This document shows positions 26,663 to 35,704 of a stretch of DNA of 64,000 bases, piece after piece; the first letter of the stretch is position 1; the number at the start of each line of letters is the position of its first letter. Source of the DNA: Psychrobacter cibarius (GTDB taxonomy: Bacteria; Pseudomonadota; Gammaproteobacteria; Pseudomonadales; Moraxellaceae); assembly GCA_030686115.1 (NCBI GenBank), contig CP131612.1:2046001-2110000 (forward strand), written 5' to 3'. Below the pieces are notes generated by a model, which was given only the letters and a program-made list of their open reading frames with translations, had not been told where the DNA came from and made no database searches. The translations under genes were made by a program, and so were the position numbers.

Positions 26663-28132
26663 CTAAACACTGACACTAGACAGGCACTGCTCAAGACTTT
26701 GAGCTTGCATCGCTTCATACAATGCCATCTCATCGTGAATAGCTGCTCCCAAATCACGCTCAAAATTTTGTTGGCTTGAGTAACCGTCATAGTGACTCGG
26801 CTGCGCCTGTTGCAGATTCGATTGGAAAATGCCGGCGGCACTGACGGGCAAAAAGTCCTCATAAACGATAGGTTCAATGCGAAGCACCTCGTCATTAATC
26901 AGAGCAGTCAACTTAGCATTAGGCACTTTATTCAAATCATCATTGGTTAATGTAGTGGCCAATAATGCTTGACCATCTTCAGAATCAAGGCTGCTATCCG
27001 TCAACTGGTAATAAAAATACGCCAGCCCCTCATCGTGTAGAGTTTGATAATCATCAGGAAAAGCGGTAAATATCTCAGTCAAAATTTGATTGTATTGAGC
27101 CGCATTGTCCTCATTTGGGGTCGCACCAAGCTGGCGGCGAGCTGCGGCCAGTAGTTCATCATAAAGCGCGCGGCCCTTTTGTGTTAACGCCACACCGCGT
27201 TGCTCAATCTCTCCAAAGCGCGCGGTATGATGCCCTTGCTCATACTTTTCATGGCTAGCGTCTAAATTATCAGCAACTTTAAAGCCAACCGCTTCTTGTA
27301 GCGCTTTAAAACTGGTTTGCCTTAATAAGATAGGACAAGCTCTGCGCGGTGGCCCTTCGATGATGGCTTTTGAGGGTATACCGCGAGCTTGCATGCCTTG
27401 TTGTACGGCATCAATATCCAAGGTTCTAGGCGTTAAATGATTGATATGTGGACCCTTAAAGCCAACCACATCAGCGACGAGCGGATGCTGATTTAATAAA
27501 CGCTGATAGAGCGCTTTTGCCACCGGCGTTTTATCATGCCAGCGAAATGTCTCTAGCGCTTCTTGGACAAACTGCTGTGCTTGCTCAGAAGTTAAACCAC
27601 CTTGCACCTCAAAAATCTCGATAAGCTCAATGACACCGGCAGTAAAAATCTGACGCTGCGCCAATGTGGCCGTGGCTTCTTGTTGTAAGGTGTCATCGGC
27701 AATCAAATCTAAACGCAATAACGAGGTAAAAACGCGAAAGGGGCTTTTATGCAATGAATGCGAGTCAAGTGCGCGAAAAGCTGTTGAATGCACGGGCACA
27801 CCAGCAGGCGCTAAATCGTAGTAGCCGACAGGGTGCATACCCATCACGGCAAAAAGACGGCGCATCATGCTCAGCTCTGCTGCGGTACCTAGCCGAATCG
27901 CCCCGTGGCGCTCCATGCTTAGACGTTCAATCTCACCCGTATGTAGCAGTTGTGATTTAATATCGGGATGTGAGGTTAATACTTCGGTATTGACATCACT
28001 GACCAAATCAACCAAGTCGCCGTATAGCGGCACCTCATCTTGGTACATCGCTGACATGGCCATAGAAAAATGATGGCGGATATCATCGCTGCAGATAAAA
28101 TCCTTATCTGGACTGACGCTACTATTTTTCAC
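26663..28132 (-). CDS. hglS: 2-oxoadipate dioxygenase/decarboxylase (HglS, DUF1338)
   Basis: The open frame begins at an ATG at 28195, but a GTG at 28132 has AAGGA nine bases upstream and matches where the family begins (VSPD...IRHHFSMAMSAMYQ), so I favour it (489 residues). Metal-ligand-type residues are visible: His in ERHGAIRLG (about 76), His in GPHINHLTPR (about 229-232) and Glu in RFGEIEQRG (about 308). HglS is an Fe(II) enzyme that converts 2-oxoadipate to D-2-hydroxyglutarate in lysine catabolism. The gene is 100 bp after the aminotransferase gene (44 bp if the upstream ATG is used). Confidence 0.9.
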   Translation of the reverse strand: MKNSSVSPDKDFICSDDIRHHFSMAMSAMYQDEVPLYGDLVDLVSDVNTEVLTSHPDIKSQLLHTGEIERLSMERHGAIRLGTAAELSMMRRLFAVMGMHPVGYYDLAPAGVPVHSTAFRALDSHSLHKSPFRVFTSLLRLDLIADDTLQQEATATLAQRQIFTAGVIELIEIFEVQGGLTSEQAQQFVQEALETFRWHDKTPVAKALYQRLLNQHPLVADVVGFKGPHINHLTPRTLDIDAVQQGMQARGIPSKAIIEGPPRRACPILLRQTSFKALQEAVGFKVADNLDASHEKYEQGHHTARFGEIEQRGVALTQKGRALYDELLAAARRQLGATPNEDNAAQYNQILTEIFTAFPDDYQTLHDEGLAYFYYQLTDSSLDSEDGQALLATTLTNDDLNKVPNAKLTALINDEVLRIEPIVYEDFLPVSAAGIFQSNLQQAQPSHYDGYSSQQNFERDLGAAIHDEMALYEAMQAQSLEQCLSSVSV

Positions 28133-28238
28133 AAATAAACATCCTTGTAATAGAGTTAATAAATTTTTAAGTAATTGATATTTGATTTCGAGCATTTGGT
28201 TATGACGATGCGCTATCTATCCTAAGCACTCCTAAACA

Positions 28239-29510
28239 TTAAGCGGCAGGCAATCCATCAGGAAGCGCGATAAGCACCTCTTTTAGAATAGCTAACCCTT
28301 CTTTTAGGGTGTCAGGTTCTATGGTTAGTGGCGGCAATAACCGAATGATATGGCGATATTGCCCACTTGGCATCAGCAGCAATCCACGCTTGCGTGCTTG
28401 CACTAATACTTGCGCCATCACACTCGGATGCACATCATGCTCAGGATGACGCAGCTCGATACCACGCATGGCACCGATACCGGTAAGTCCAAATAACCAA
28501 GGCGAGATACCTTCTTGTTGCCATTGGCTGATGGTCATCTCAATTGTCTGGGCATAATGCTTGGCTGACTGCCAGACGTCATCGGCTTGCATGATGTCAA
28601 GCGTGGCATTGGCAGCGGCGCAAGCAACTGGATTGCCCGAATAAGTGCCGCCCAAACTGCCTTTAGGCAAACCATTGACCACACTAGCCTTGCCGATGAC
28701 TGCGCCTAATGGCAAGCCGCCCGCGATACTTTTGCCAAGTAAAATAAGGTCAGGCTCAATCCCTAAATGGGTAAAAGCAAACGGCGTGCCCGTACGACCA
28801 TAACCGGATTGGATTTCGTCCATGATAAGTAACATGCCATGCTCATCACAAAACTTACGTAGATACTGCGCAAAGGTGGGCGACAGCAATTGAAAACCGC
28901 CTTCCCCTTGTACAGGTTCGACGATAATGGCACCGATATTGTCGATATCGGTTTCTACCATAAATAAACGCTGGAGCGCATCAATCGCTTGCTCGTCGCT
29001 GATATTGTTATCGGGACTGGGAAAAGGAATATGATAAACGCCGCTCCCTAATGCACCAAGCCCGCGCTTATAAGGCGCAACTTTACCGTTTAGATTGACA
29101 GCAGCCAGTGTGCGCCCGTGAAAGCCACCATCAAAGGCAATGGCACCTGTGCGCCCTGTCTTTAGACGAGCGATTTTTATGGCATTTTCGGTCGCTTCTG
29201 CACCGCAGTTAGTCAGCATGCCTGCCAGTTCGCCGTTGATAGGCACCAGCTCACACAATCGAGGCATAAAGGTTTGATAAGGCTGATGTGCTGCCGCATT
29301 GTAGGCATAGTGAATCAGCGACTGGGCTTGATGAATGATGGCGTCAACGATGTGAGGGTGGCAATGACCAAAGTTTAAAACACCAATTCCGCCAACAAAA
29401 TCGATATAGCTGCGGTCATTGTTGTCCCAAACTCTGGCATTTTTGCCTTTGACGAGCGTGAGCGGATGCACCATCGTAAAGGCATCGGTCACGTTATAAA
29501 ACTTGTCCAT
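28239..29510 (-). CDS. Class III aminotransferase, probable 2-aminoadipate aminotransferase
   Basis: A 423-residue PLP-dependent class III (GabT-like) aminotransferase. Cofactor motifs are NCGAEATENAIKIAR, DEIQSGYGRTG and the Schiff-base lysine in LLGKSIAGGLPLGAV. The N-terminus (YNVTDAFTMVHP) resembles the Pseudomonas enzyme that transaminates 2-aminoadipate. Its product would be 2-oxoadipate, the substrate of the downstream hglS product. GABA or other omega-amino acids are alternatives if the locus is ignored. It heads the operon, directly below a LysR gene. Confidence 0.8.
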   Translation of the reverse strand: MDKFYNVTDAFTMVHPLTLVKGKNARVWDNNDRSYIDFVGGIGVLNFGHCHPHIVDAIIHQAQSLIHYAYNAAAHQPYQTFMPRLCELVPINGELAGMLTNCGAEATENAIKIARLKTGRTGAIAFDGGFHGRTLAAVNLNGKVAPYKRGLGALGSGVYHIPFPSPDNNISDEQAIDALQRLFMVETDIDNIGAIIVEPVQGEGGFQLLSPTFAQYLRKFCDEHGMLLIMDEIQSGYGRTGTPFAFTHLGIEPDLILLGKSIAGGLPLGAVIGKASVVNGLPKGSLGGTYSGNPVACAAANATLDIMQADDVWQSAKHYAQTIEMTISQWQQEGISPWLFGLTGIGAMRGIELRHPEHDVHPSVMAQVLVQARKRGLLLMPSGQYRHIIRLLPPLTIEPDTLKEGLAILKEVLIALPDGLPAA

Positions 29511-29646
29511 GATGAATCTCTATCTCTTCCTTGAGTTAGACTCATTTCAACAAAACATCATTCCGGCAGCAAACGAATAATAGTTGTGGTGGCATTCCTT
29601 TTTGTCATTACCAGTGAATCAACTTCCTAAACGAATCCTTTAAAAA

Positions 29647-29680
29647 ACAAAAAAACTGCGTATTAAGGCAGTTTTTTTGT
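29647..29680 (-). terminator. Terminator after the LysR gene
   Basis: ACAAAAAAACTGC (29647-29659) pairs perfectly with GCAGTTTTTTTGT (29668-29680) around an 8-nt loop, with T-runs on both strands. It lies 59 bp after the LysR stop and isolates the regulator from the aminotransferase operon. Confidence 0.88.
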
Positions 29681-29738
29681 TTAGCTTGTTAAATTCTTAC
29701 AGCAGATAACTTTGTAGAATACAATAATAAGATATAAA

Positions 29739-30686
29739 CTATAAAGCAAGCCCTAACGCCTTTTCACGCTGATCTGAGATTGTTAAATAAGCCGTAATCC
29801 ATTCTAAAACTGCTTTGACCTTATGCGATTGTCCCGAAGAAACAGGATAAGTCACATAATAGCTGCCGCGACCCTTTGCCGCATAATCCCACGCCATGAC
29901 TAAAGCGCCTGATTGTAGCTCAGGCTCAACCAAACGCAACGGCACCAAGGCTATACCATAGCCCAGTAAGGCGGCAGAGATGCAAGCATGAAAAGTCTCA
30001 AAACGTGGTCCTACAAAGGTGCCGTCGACGCTGATATCTTGTTGCTTAAAGTACTCATACCACGCACTTAAACGCGAGCTTATTTGCAATAGGACATAGT
30101 CATCTAAACACTCGGTACTCAGTGTTTTATCTCGCAAATACTGCGGCTGACAGACCGCAACGCAATATTCATCGAACAATTTTATGGCCTCCATATTGCC
30201 CCACATGCCATCGCCATATAAAAAAGCAATATCAACATTTTGGTCTTCAGAAAAAAACGGCCCTACCAGCTCTTTGATATCTAGGTTGATAAGCCGATAT
30301 TTTTGACTAAAGCCACTGAGTGCTGGAATCAACCAACGGGCACAAAATGTCGGATGCGAGACAATTTTTAGCAGCTCAGTATTACTACTATGCGACATCA
30401 AATTGGTGGTTGCCACCTCGATATGTTTTAAAATCTCTAACACTTCAAGATAATATGACTTGCCAGCAGGGGTCAATGAAATCCGGTGCGGCGTCCGATA
30501 AAACAAAGACAGGTTTAGCATCTCCTCCAACTGCGCCACTTGCTTACTGATGGCGCTTTGGGTCATGTGCATCTCTTGCGCCGCATTGGTAAAACTTAAA
30601 TGACGGGCAGCGGTCTCAAAACATTGCAGCGCCGTCGTTGAAGGGTATCTTCTAAAGGCTAATTGTTTATTGGTGTCTGTTTTCAT
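29739..30686 (-). CDS. LysR-type regulator (GcvA-like)
   Basis: A 315-residue LysR regulator with helix-turn-helix FTNAAQEMHMTQSAISKQVA near residues 31-50 and the effector-binding domain behind it; the pattern RRYPSTTALQCFETAARHLS is GcvA-like. It lies upstream of the aminotransferase-hglS-amaB genes on the same strand, separated by a strong terminator. It is a candidate controller of the lysine/pipecolate locus or of the divergent sotB-like gene; neither can be proved from the sequence. Confidence 0.82.
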   Translation of the reverse strand: MKTDTNKQLAFRRYPSTTALQCFETAARHLSFTNAAQEMHMTQSAISKQVAQLEEMLNLSLFYRTPHRISLTPAGKSYYLEVLEILKHIEVATTNLMSHSSNTELLKIVSHPTFCARWLIPALSGFSQKYRLINLDIKELVGPFFSEDQNVDIAFLYGDGMWGNMEAIKLFDEYCVAVCQPQYLRDKTLSTECLDDYVLLQISSRLSAWYEYFKQQDISVDGTFVGPRFETFHACISAALLGYGIALVPLRLVEPELQSGALVMAWDYAAKGRGSYYVTYPVSSGQSHKVKAVLEWITAYLTISDQREKALGLAL

Positions 30687-31090
30687 AGATTGTTTTTCTT
30701 TTATCCCATCTTAATAAAATATCAATGATTATTTAAAATCACGTTATCAGGCATTCCTAGCCTATGGCGTCATCATACCTATACTCAAGCGTAAATAGCG
30801 ATACCTCACTATAAGCACTATGTAACTGACACTGATGTCATTATCGGATTTACTTAAGCATTCAACCAATTATTCGGTCACTAATTTTAAAGACTTTCCT
30901 ACAAAAAACACCGTCGATTGCTGATAAAATAGTAGGGTCTGATGATAGGCTCTCACATACCGCAACTGATTTGCTATCTTGCCCTCCTCTTTTTCATCAT
31001 TACGACCTATGCCGCCGTTATTCTTAAACTCATGAATTATTTTTCAGCTAATTTGCACTATTAGCGCCTTCTTTATTTGTATTGGATCAT
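30687..31090. other. Divergent intergenic region, lysR / sotB
   Basis: A 404-bp gap between divergent genes, AT-rich near the LysR start. Both promoters must lie here. I see no repeat, terminator or small gene that I can defend. Confidence 0.5.
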
Positions 31091-32290
31091 ATGAAACATA
31101 ACCTTGAGGTGAGCGCAAATGCTCGCCGAACTCAGTATTTCCAAGTATTCTTAATGGGCGTCAGCGCCTTTATTATGAATACCACCGAATTTGTCCCCGT
31201 TGCCCTATTAAGTGACATTGCCCAAGATTTTTCCATCACTACAGCAGAAACTGGCTGGATGTTGACGCTGTATGCGTGGATTGTCGCGGCGATGTCATTG
31301 CCATTGATGCTGCTCACCAGCCGCTTTGAGCGCAAAAGCTTACTTTTGGGCTTGTTTGTGGTATTTATTGCCAGTCATGTATTGTCCGTATTTGCTTGGA
31401 GCTTTGATGTATTGCTTATTAGTCGTGTTGGTATTGCGCTATCACACGCGATATTTTGGTCAATCACCGCGGCGATTGCGATACGCGTAGCACCAGAAGG
31501 CAAAAAAGCACTGGCACTTAGTGTGCTTGCGACCGGCACTTCATTGGCGATGGTACTTGGCGTGCCATTAGGGCGCTTGGTCGGTCAATGGTTTGGCTGG
31601 CGAGCAACATTTGGTGGTATTGGCGTGATTGCTTTCATCGTATTTATTCTACAAGCAAGGCTATTGCCAACGCTACCAAGTATGTTTGAAGGCTCGTTTA
31701 GAAAGATTCCAGAATTGCTTAGAAACCCCTTATTGGTCTGTTTGTATCTACTCATTTTACTGGTCTTTACCGCCCACTATACCGCTTATTCTTATATCGA
31801 ACCTTTTATGCGTCAAGTCGGCGCTATCAGTGAAAACGCCGCAACTGTTGTCTTGCTATTGTTTGGGGTGGCAGGAATTGCGGGCAGTGTGATATTCAGT
31901 CGCTGGGGTGATCGTTTTAATACCAGATTGATGCTGATATCGATAATATTAATGTTAATCTCTATGCTGGTTCTATTGTTTGCCGTGACCTCCATCTGGG
32001 CACTCAGCTTGATTGCGTTACTGTGGGGCGCGGCGCTTATGCTGCTGATTATCTCCATGCAAGCCAAAGTCATCATGGTCGATGTCACAGCACAAGACAT
32101 GCTGATGTCAATGTTCTCAGGCATTATTAATTTAGGAATTGGCGCCGGTGCGCTGTTTGGTGGTTATGCAGTGACCCATATTTCAATATCAAGCGTCGGC
32201 TATGTCGGCGCCGCTATCGCCAGTGTGTCGCTGCTCTTGATGTTATTTATGATAAAGCGCTTTCCTGAATTAAGCAGAAGACTTGGTTAG
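31091..32290 (+). CDS. sotB: SotB-type MFS sugar/drug efflux transporter
   Basis: The frame opens at a TTG at 31082; the first ATG at 31091 is used (399 residues). It has about twelve hydrophobic segments and the DHA1-family pattern of SotB/YdeA: FIMNTTEFVPVALLSDIA in helix 1, TGWMLTLYAW, and VLATGTSLAMVLGVPLGRLVGQ (motif C-like). SotB exports arabinose and IPTG-like sugars in E. coli and related proteins export drugs. The substrate here is unknown. No strong ribosome binding site is seen. Confidence 0.85.
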   Translation: MKHNLEVSANARRTQYFQVFLMGVSAFIMNTTEFVPVALLSDIAQDFSITTAETGWMLTLYAWIVAAMSLPLMLLTSRFERKSLLLGLFVVFIASHVLSVFAWSFDVLLISRVGIALSHAIFWSITAAIAIRVAPEGKKALALSVLATGTSLAMVLGVPLGRLVGQWFGWRATFGGIGVIAFIVFILQARLLPTLPSMFEGSFRKIPELLRNPLLVCLYLLILLVFTAHYTAYSYIEPFMRQVGAISENAATVVLLLFGVAGIAGSVIFSRWGDRFNTRLMLISIILMLISMLVLLFAVTSIWALSLIALLWGAALMLLIISMQAKVIMVDVTAQDMLMSMFSGIINLGIGAGALFGGYAVTHISISSVGYVGAAIASVSLLLMLFMIKRFPELSRRLG

Positions 32291-32317
32291 CTAAAAACTT
32301 GATAGTAAATAAGCATA

Positions 32318-32352
32318 AAAAATGCCAGCCACTTAAATGGGCGGGCATTTTG
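32318..32352. terminator. Terminator between sotB and arfB
   Basis: AAAAATGCCAGCC pairs with GGGCGGGCATTTT (one A-G mismatch) around ACTTAAAT. It sits between convergent genes. Confidence 0.7.
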
Positions 32353-32391
32353 CTTTCTCGTTCATTTAAAAATAAGAAATAAGCCACCCAT

Positions 32392-32805
32392 TTAAAAATT
32401 CACTTTACCGCGCAAGGCTTTTGTTTTGCCGCGCTGGGTCTTTTGATCCACGCGTTTACGCTTAGCATTTCTGCTAGGTTTAGTCGGCTTTCTGGTTTGA
32501 TTGACATGAGTGGCTTTTATAATAAAGCTTTGCAGCCGCTCAAAGGCATCTATCTTATTCCGCTCTTGCGTACGAAACTGCTGCGCTTTAAGCACAAACA
32601 CGCCTTCTTTGGTGATTCGGCTGTCTTTACTGTCCAATAAACGCTGTTTGTGCTCATCACTTAGGCTTGAGGTATGAATATCAAAACGCAGATGGATAGC
32701 AGACGACACTTTATTGACATTCTGTCCACCAGCGCCTTGTGCGCGTATGGCGCTAATCTCGACATCACTATCATTCAGGCTAATACTGTTACTAATAAAA
32801 ATCAT
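32392..32805 (-). CDS. arfB: Alternative ribosome rescue factor ArfB (peptidyl-tRNA hydrolase)
   Basis: A 137-residue protein of the usual ArfB/YaeJ length. The release-factor GGQ motif is at GAGGQNVNKVSSA (about residues 26-28), and the C-terminus is the long basic tail (RKPTKPSRNAKRKRVDQK) that enters the empty mRNA channel of stalled ribosomes. It hydrolyses peptidyl-tRNA on non-stop complexes. Convergent with the sotB-like gene and 60 bp after the CitE-like gene. Confidence 0.95.
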   Translation of the reverse strand: MIFISNSISLNDSDVEISAIRAQGAGGQNVNKVSSAIHLRFDIHTSSLSDEHKQRLLDSKDSRITKEGVFVLKAQQFRTQERNKIDAFERLQSFIIKATHVNQTRKPTKPSRNAKRKRVDQKTQRGKTKALRGKVNF

Positions 32806-32865
32806 AGAGCTCTTTTTAAATCATAAATAAGTATGATGCATAATAAACCATTATTTGCTCCCCTT

Positions 32866-33711
32866 CTACTTCGTCAATAAATAACCTAATAGCTGGCGAC
32901 AACGCTCAATCACTGGCGCGTCTACCATTTGACCATCTATCTCAAACACTGCCTGCCCGCTTCGCTCATATTCTTCGACCACACGCTTAGCAAATGATAG
33001 TTCACTCTCTGTCGGCTTAAGGGCGCGCTGCACAACAGCCACTTGTTTGGGATGAATACACAGCATTCCTAACATACCCATTTGTGACCATAGTTGCACT
33101 CGGGCATTTAGCCCTACTTCATCATTGAAATCAGGATAAACGGTGTCTATGGGCGCTGCTAGCTCATGTACTTTAGAGGTCAACACCAACTGATAGCGAA
33201 TCTGATTGGCAACGATATCAGCAGCAGATGTATTCACTTGTACTCGCAAATCATTGCATAAGTCTAGAAAGCCGTAACTAAACGCGAGCAGTCCTGATGC
33301 TTTTGCGATGCTATCGATTTGATATAAACCACGCGCTGTCTCTATCAATGCAATAATTGGCAAACCAGTCGCGTGATGAAGCTGTTCAATATCTGCTGAT
33401 TGCTCTGCTTTAGGTAGTATCAGTCCAGCAAGATTTGGCATCTGCTGGCACATTTTTAAGTCTTCCTCAAAATCTGTACTACCTGCTTGATTAATGCGCA
33501 CCCAAATAGGCTGATAGTCTTTACTATCGTAATAATTCTTTATTGATGTACGAGCTTGTATTTTATCAACGTCAGCAACGGCATCTTCTAAATCAACAAT
33601 CACCGCATCAGCACCACTAGCAAACGCCTTTGCCACTCTATCTATACGAGTAGCGGGAACAAATAACCATGTTTTAATATTGGAAAAATTTTTAATAATA
33701 GATACTTGCAT
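32866..33711 (-). CDS. HpcH/HpaI-family CitE-like lyase
   Basis: A 281-residue TIM-barrel protein of the citrate-lyase-beta/HpcH-HpaI family. Signatures are WLFVPATRIDRVAKAFASGA, VIVDLEDAVADVDK (metal-binding region), IWVRINQAG, LILPKAE, ALIETARGL with the metal Glu, and MLCIHPKQV. Family members cleave CoA esters such as citramalyl-CoA, malyl-CoA or HMG-CoA. The substrate is not evident. The ATG follows GGAG. No citrate lyase alpha or gamma subunit gene is near, so a citrate-lyase complex is unlikely. Confidence 0.85.
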   Translation of the reverse strand: MQVSIIKNFSNIKTWLFVPATRIDRVAKAFASGADAVIVDLEDAVADVDKIQARTSIKNYYDSKDYQPIWVRINQAGSTDFEEDLKMCQQMPNLAGLILPKAEQSADIEQLHHATGLPIIALIETARGLYQIDSIAKASGLLAFSYGFLDLCNDLRVQVNTSAADIVANQIRYQLVLTSKVHELAAPIDTVYPDFNDEVGLNARVQLWSQMGMLGMLCIHPKQVAVVQRALKPTESELSFAKRVVEEYERSGQAVFEIDGQMVDAPVIERCRQLLGYLLTK

Positions 33712-33781
33712 GCTTGGCTCCGCTCATAAATACTATTTATAGTCAGTACGATATAAAATCGATACATTGATAAACAAGTAT

Positions 33782-33851
33782 TGCTGAGATAAATTTTTCG
33801 TAGCCTCTGTAGTGCGAAGCACACAGCAAGCAAGAAAAATTTATCTCAGCA
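33782..33851. repeat. 70-bp inverted repeat with nested hairpin
   Basis: TGCTGAGATAAATTTTTC (33782-33799) is the exact reverse complement of GAAAAATTTATCTCAGCA (33834-33851). Inside is a second dyad, TAGTGCGAAGCACA. The whole could fold into one long cruciform. It lies 70 bp upstream of the CitE-like start. Confidence 0.85.
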
Positions 33852-33915
33852 GTGTTGTATTGGTTTTAAAGTGACTCTAATATATTTAAAGCATTAGTAC
33901 TTACTATAACTAAAT

Positions 33916-33950
33916 AAAAAACCGTATGCCATTTATAAGCATACGGTTTT
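33916..33950 (-). terminator. Terminator of the acyl-CoA dehydrogenase/MDR/SDR operon
   Basis: AAAACCGTATGC (33918-33929) pairs perfectly with GCATACGGTTTT (33939-33950) around 9 nt. On the minus strand it is followed by TTTTTT. It lies 35 bp after the last SDR stop. Confidence 0.9.
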
Positions 33951-33984
33951 AAGATAAATCTACTTTTTATTTACGAGAAATTAA

Positions 33985-34746
33985 CTAGGCCAACATCCCA
34001 CCATCAACGACTATCGTTGCGCCAGTGGTATAACTTGACGCATCAGACACTAGATACAATACGGTGCCTGCCATCTCATCTGGGTCAGCCACACGACCTA
34101 ATGGAATTGCATGCAGCGCCATCTTTAACACTTTATCATTGGTGGTCAACGCCGAGGCGAACTTAGTATCGGTCAAGCCTGGCAATAAAGCATTAACGCG
34201 GATATTCAATGGACCACATTCTTTGGCAAAGGCTTTAGTCATGCTAATAACAGCTGCTTTGGTGATTGAGTAGATACCTTGCTTGTCGCCTGCAACCAAG
34301 CCATTGACCGATGCGGTATTCAAGATGACGCCGCCACCTTGCTCTTTCATCATTTTGCCAGCGGCTGTCGACATAAAGAAGTAACCGCGGATATTTACCT
34401 CAACCGTCTTATCAAAAGCGGCTAAATCCGTATCTAAGATATGACCATAATATGGGTTGGCTGCGGCGTTATTAACTAAGATATCGATTTGGCCAAACTC
34501 GCTTTTGATATGCTCAAAAATCGCATCAATCTGCGCCATCTCGCCCACGTGGCAAGCAAAGGCACTGGCTTTGTGACCGTCAGCGACGATGCTATCAGCG
34601 ACTGCTTGGCAAGCATCAATCTTACGGCTAGAGACGATAACGTGCGCGCCTCTTGATGCTAATAAACGAGCAATAGATTCGCCAATACCGCGGCTAGCAC
34701 CAGTGACTAAAGCAATCTTGCCGGTTAAATCGAATAAATCTTTCAT
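33985..34746 (-). CDS. SDR-family oxidoreductase (FabG-like)
   Basis: A 253-residue short-chain dehydrogenase. Cofactor motif TGASRGIGESIA (about residue 15), structural NNAA, catalytic Ser in NTASVNG and YSITKAA (Tyr-x3-Lys), and the C-terminal TGATIVVDGG. The R after the Gly-rich loop and SSRK after beta-2 suggest NADP(H). Likely reduces or oxidises a hydroxyacyl or alcohol intermediate for the operon. It is separated from the previous SDR gene by a 108-bp repeat, but no terminator is seen there. Confidence 0.88.
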   Translation of the reverse strand: MKDLFDLTGKIALVTGASRGIGESIARLLASRGAHVIVSSRKIDACQAVADSIVADGHKASAFACHVGEMAQIDAIFEHIKSEFGQIDILVNNAAANPYYGHILDTDLAAFDKTVEVNIRGYFFMSTAAGKMMKEQGGGVILNTASVNGLVAGDKQGIYSITKAAVISMTKAFAKECGPLNIRVNALLPGLTDTKFASALTTNDKVLKMALHAIPLGRVADPDEMAGTVLYLVSDASSYTTGATIVVDGGMLA

Positions 34747-34812
34747 CGTTATCCCTTATATTTTGAATTAGCTATTCAGTTTTCAATTTTTTATCGTAAC
34801 CACTTAATAAAT

Positions 34813-34920
34813 TATAGTCGAAAAACTGCAAATCCATTACAAGGCAGCTGAGCGTAGATAGTACGCATAGTACATCGAGCGAGGCTAACACCGTAATGAT
34901 TTAGCAGTTATTTGACTATT
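34813..34920 (+). repeat. TATAGTC-ended intergenic repeat, copy c
   Basis: TATAGTCGAAAAACTG opens and TTTGACTATT closes a block with ACAAGGCAGCTGAGCG, AGTAC-N6-AGTAC, CGAGCGAGGCTAACACCG. It occupies the gap between two SDR genes, and its last bases run into the stop codon of the upstream gene (34919-34921). Confidence 0.8.
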
Positions 34921-35701
34921 AAGCCAACATGCCACCATCAAGGGTAAACGCATGACCGTTCATAAAACTGCTTTCATCACTAGCCAGCCAAGCAATCGCG
35001 CCTGACACTTCGTTAACGTCTCCCAAACGGCGTAATGGACTGGCATTAATAGTGGCTTTTTGCGCGCGCTCATCCATTTTTGCCATGGTATTGCGAACCA
35101 TTGGCGTATCAATGAAGCTTGGGCATACCGCGTTGAAACGAATGTTGGCGCGCGCGTACTCATGGGCAGCTGACTTGGTCAGACCCATCACGCCATGTTT
35201 GGCAGCGCTATACGCTGACAGTAATGGTGCAGAACGCAAACCAGCAATAGACGCGACATTAATCACATGACCACCGCCATTGGTCGCCATACAAGTAACC
35301 GCAGCGCGCATACAATGCCAGACGCCTTTTAAATTAACCGCAATATTACGGTCAAAATCTTCATCGCTTAGCTCGTGCATTGGCGAAGGCTTATGGTCGA
35401 TACCAGCATTGTTTACCACCACATCTAGACCGCCAAGCGTTTCTACTGCAAAGTCGAACAACGCACGCACTTCGTCGCCACTGGTCACGTCTACTTTTTT
35501 GAAGACAACACTGTTACCAGCGTCTTGAGCTTGCTTAGCAACCGCAGCCCCCATCTCTTCTGCCATATCACCGATCACGACTTTTGCGCCGCGACTGGCT
35601 AGTAATAGCGCGCTTGCTGCACCGATACCAGAGGCACCGCCAGTAATCAAAATTCGTTTGCCCGTTACATCTGATGCAATTCCGTTTGTATTCAGTGTCA
35701 T
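34919..35701 (-). CDS. SDR-family oxidoreductase (3-hydroxyacyl/3-hydroxybutyrate dehydrogenase-like)
   Basis: A 260-residue short-chain dehydrogenase: ITGGASGIGAASALLLA near residue 19, NNAG, catalytic NVASIAG and YSAAKHG (Tyr-x3-Lys), and GHAFTLDGGML at the end. An Asp at the end of beta-2 (VIGDMAEE) suggests NAD+ rather than NADP+. It starts only 3 bp after the stop of the MDR gene, so the two are co-translated. The TAA stop lies at the edge of a dispersed repeat. Confidence 0.88.
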   Translation of the reverse strand: MTLNTNGIASDVTGKRILITGGASGIGAASALLLASRGAKVVIGDMAEEMGAAVAKQAQDAGNSVVFKKVDVTSGDEVRALFDFAVETLGGLDVVVNNAGIDHKPSPMHELSDEDFDRNIAVNLKGVWHCMRAAVTCMATNGGGHVINVASIAGLRSAPLLSAYSAAKHGVMGLTKSAAHEYARANIRFNAVCPSFIDTPMVRNTMAKMDERAQKATINASPLRRLGDVNEVSGAIAWLASDESSFMNGHAFTLDGGMLA

Positions 35702-35704
35702 GAT

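Noticed and set aside
32866..33711. Citrate lyase beta subunit of a citrate lyase complex
   Set aside because: No alpha, gamma or accessory genes nearby, so only a CitE-like CoA-ester lyase is claimed.
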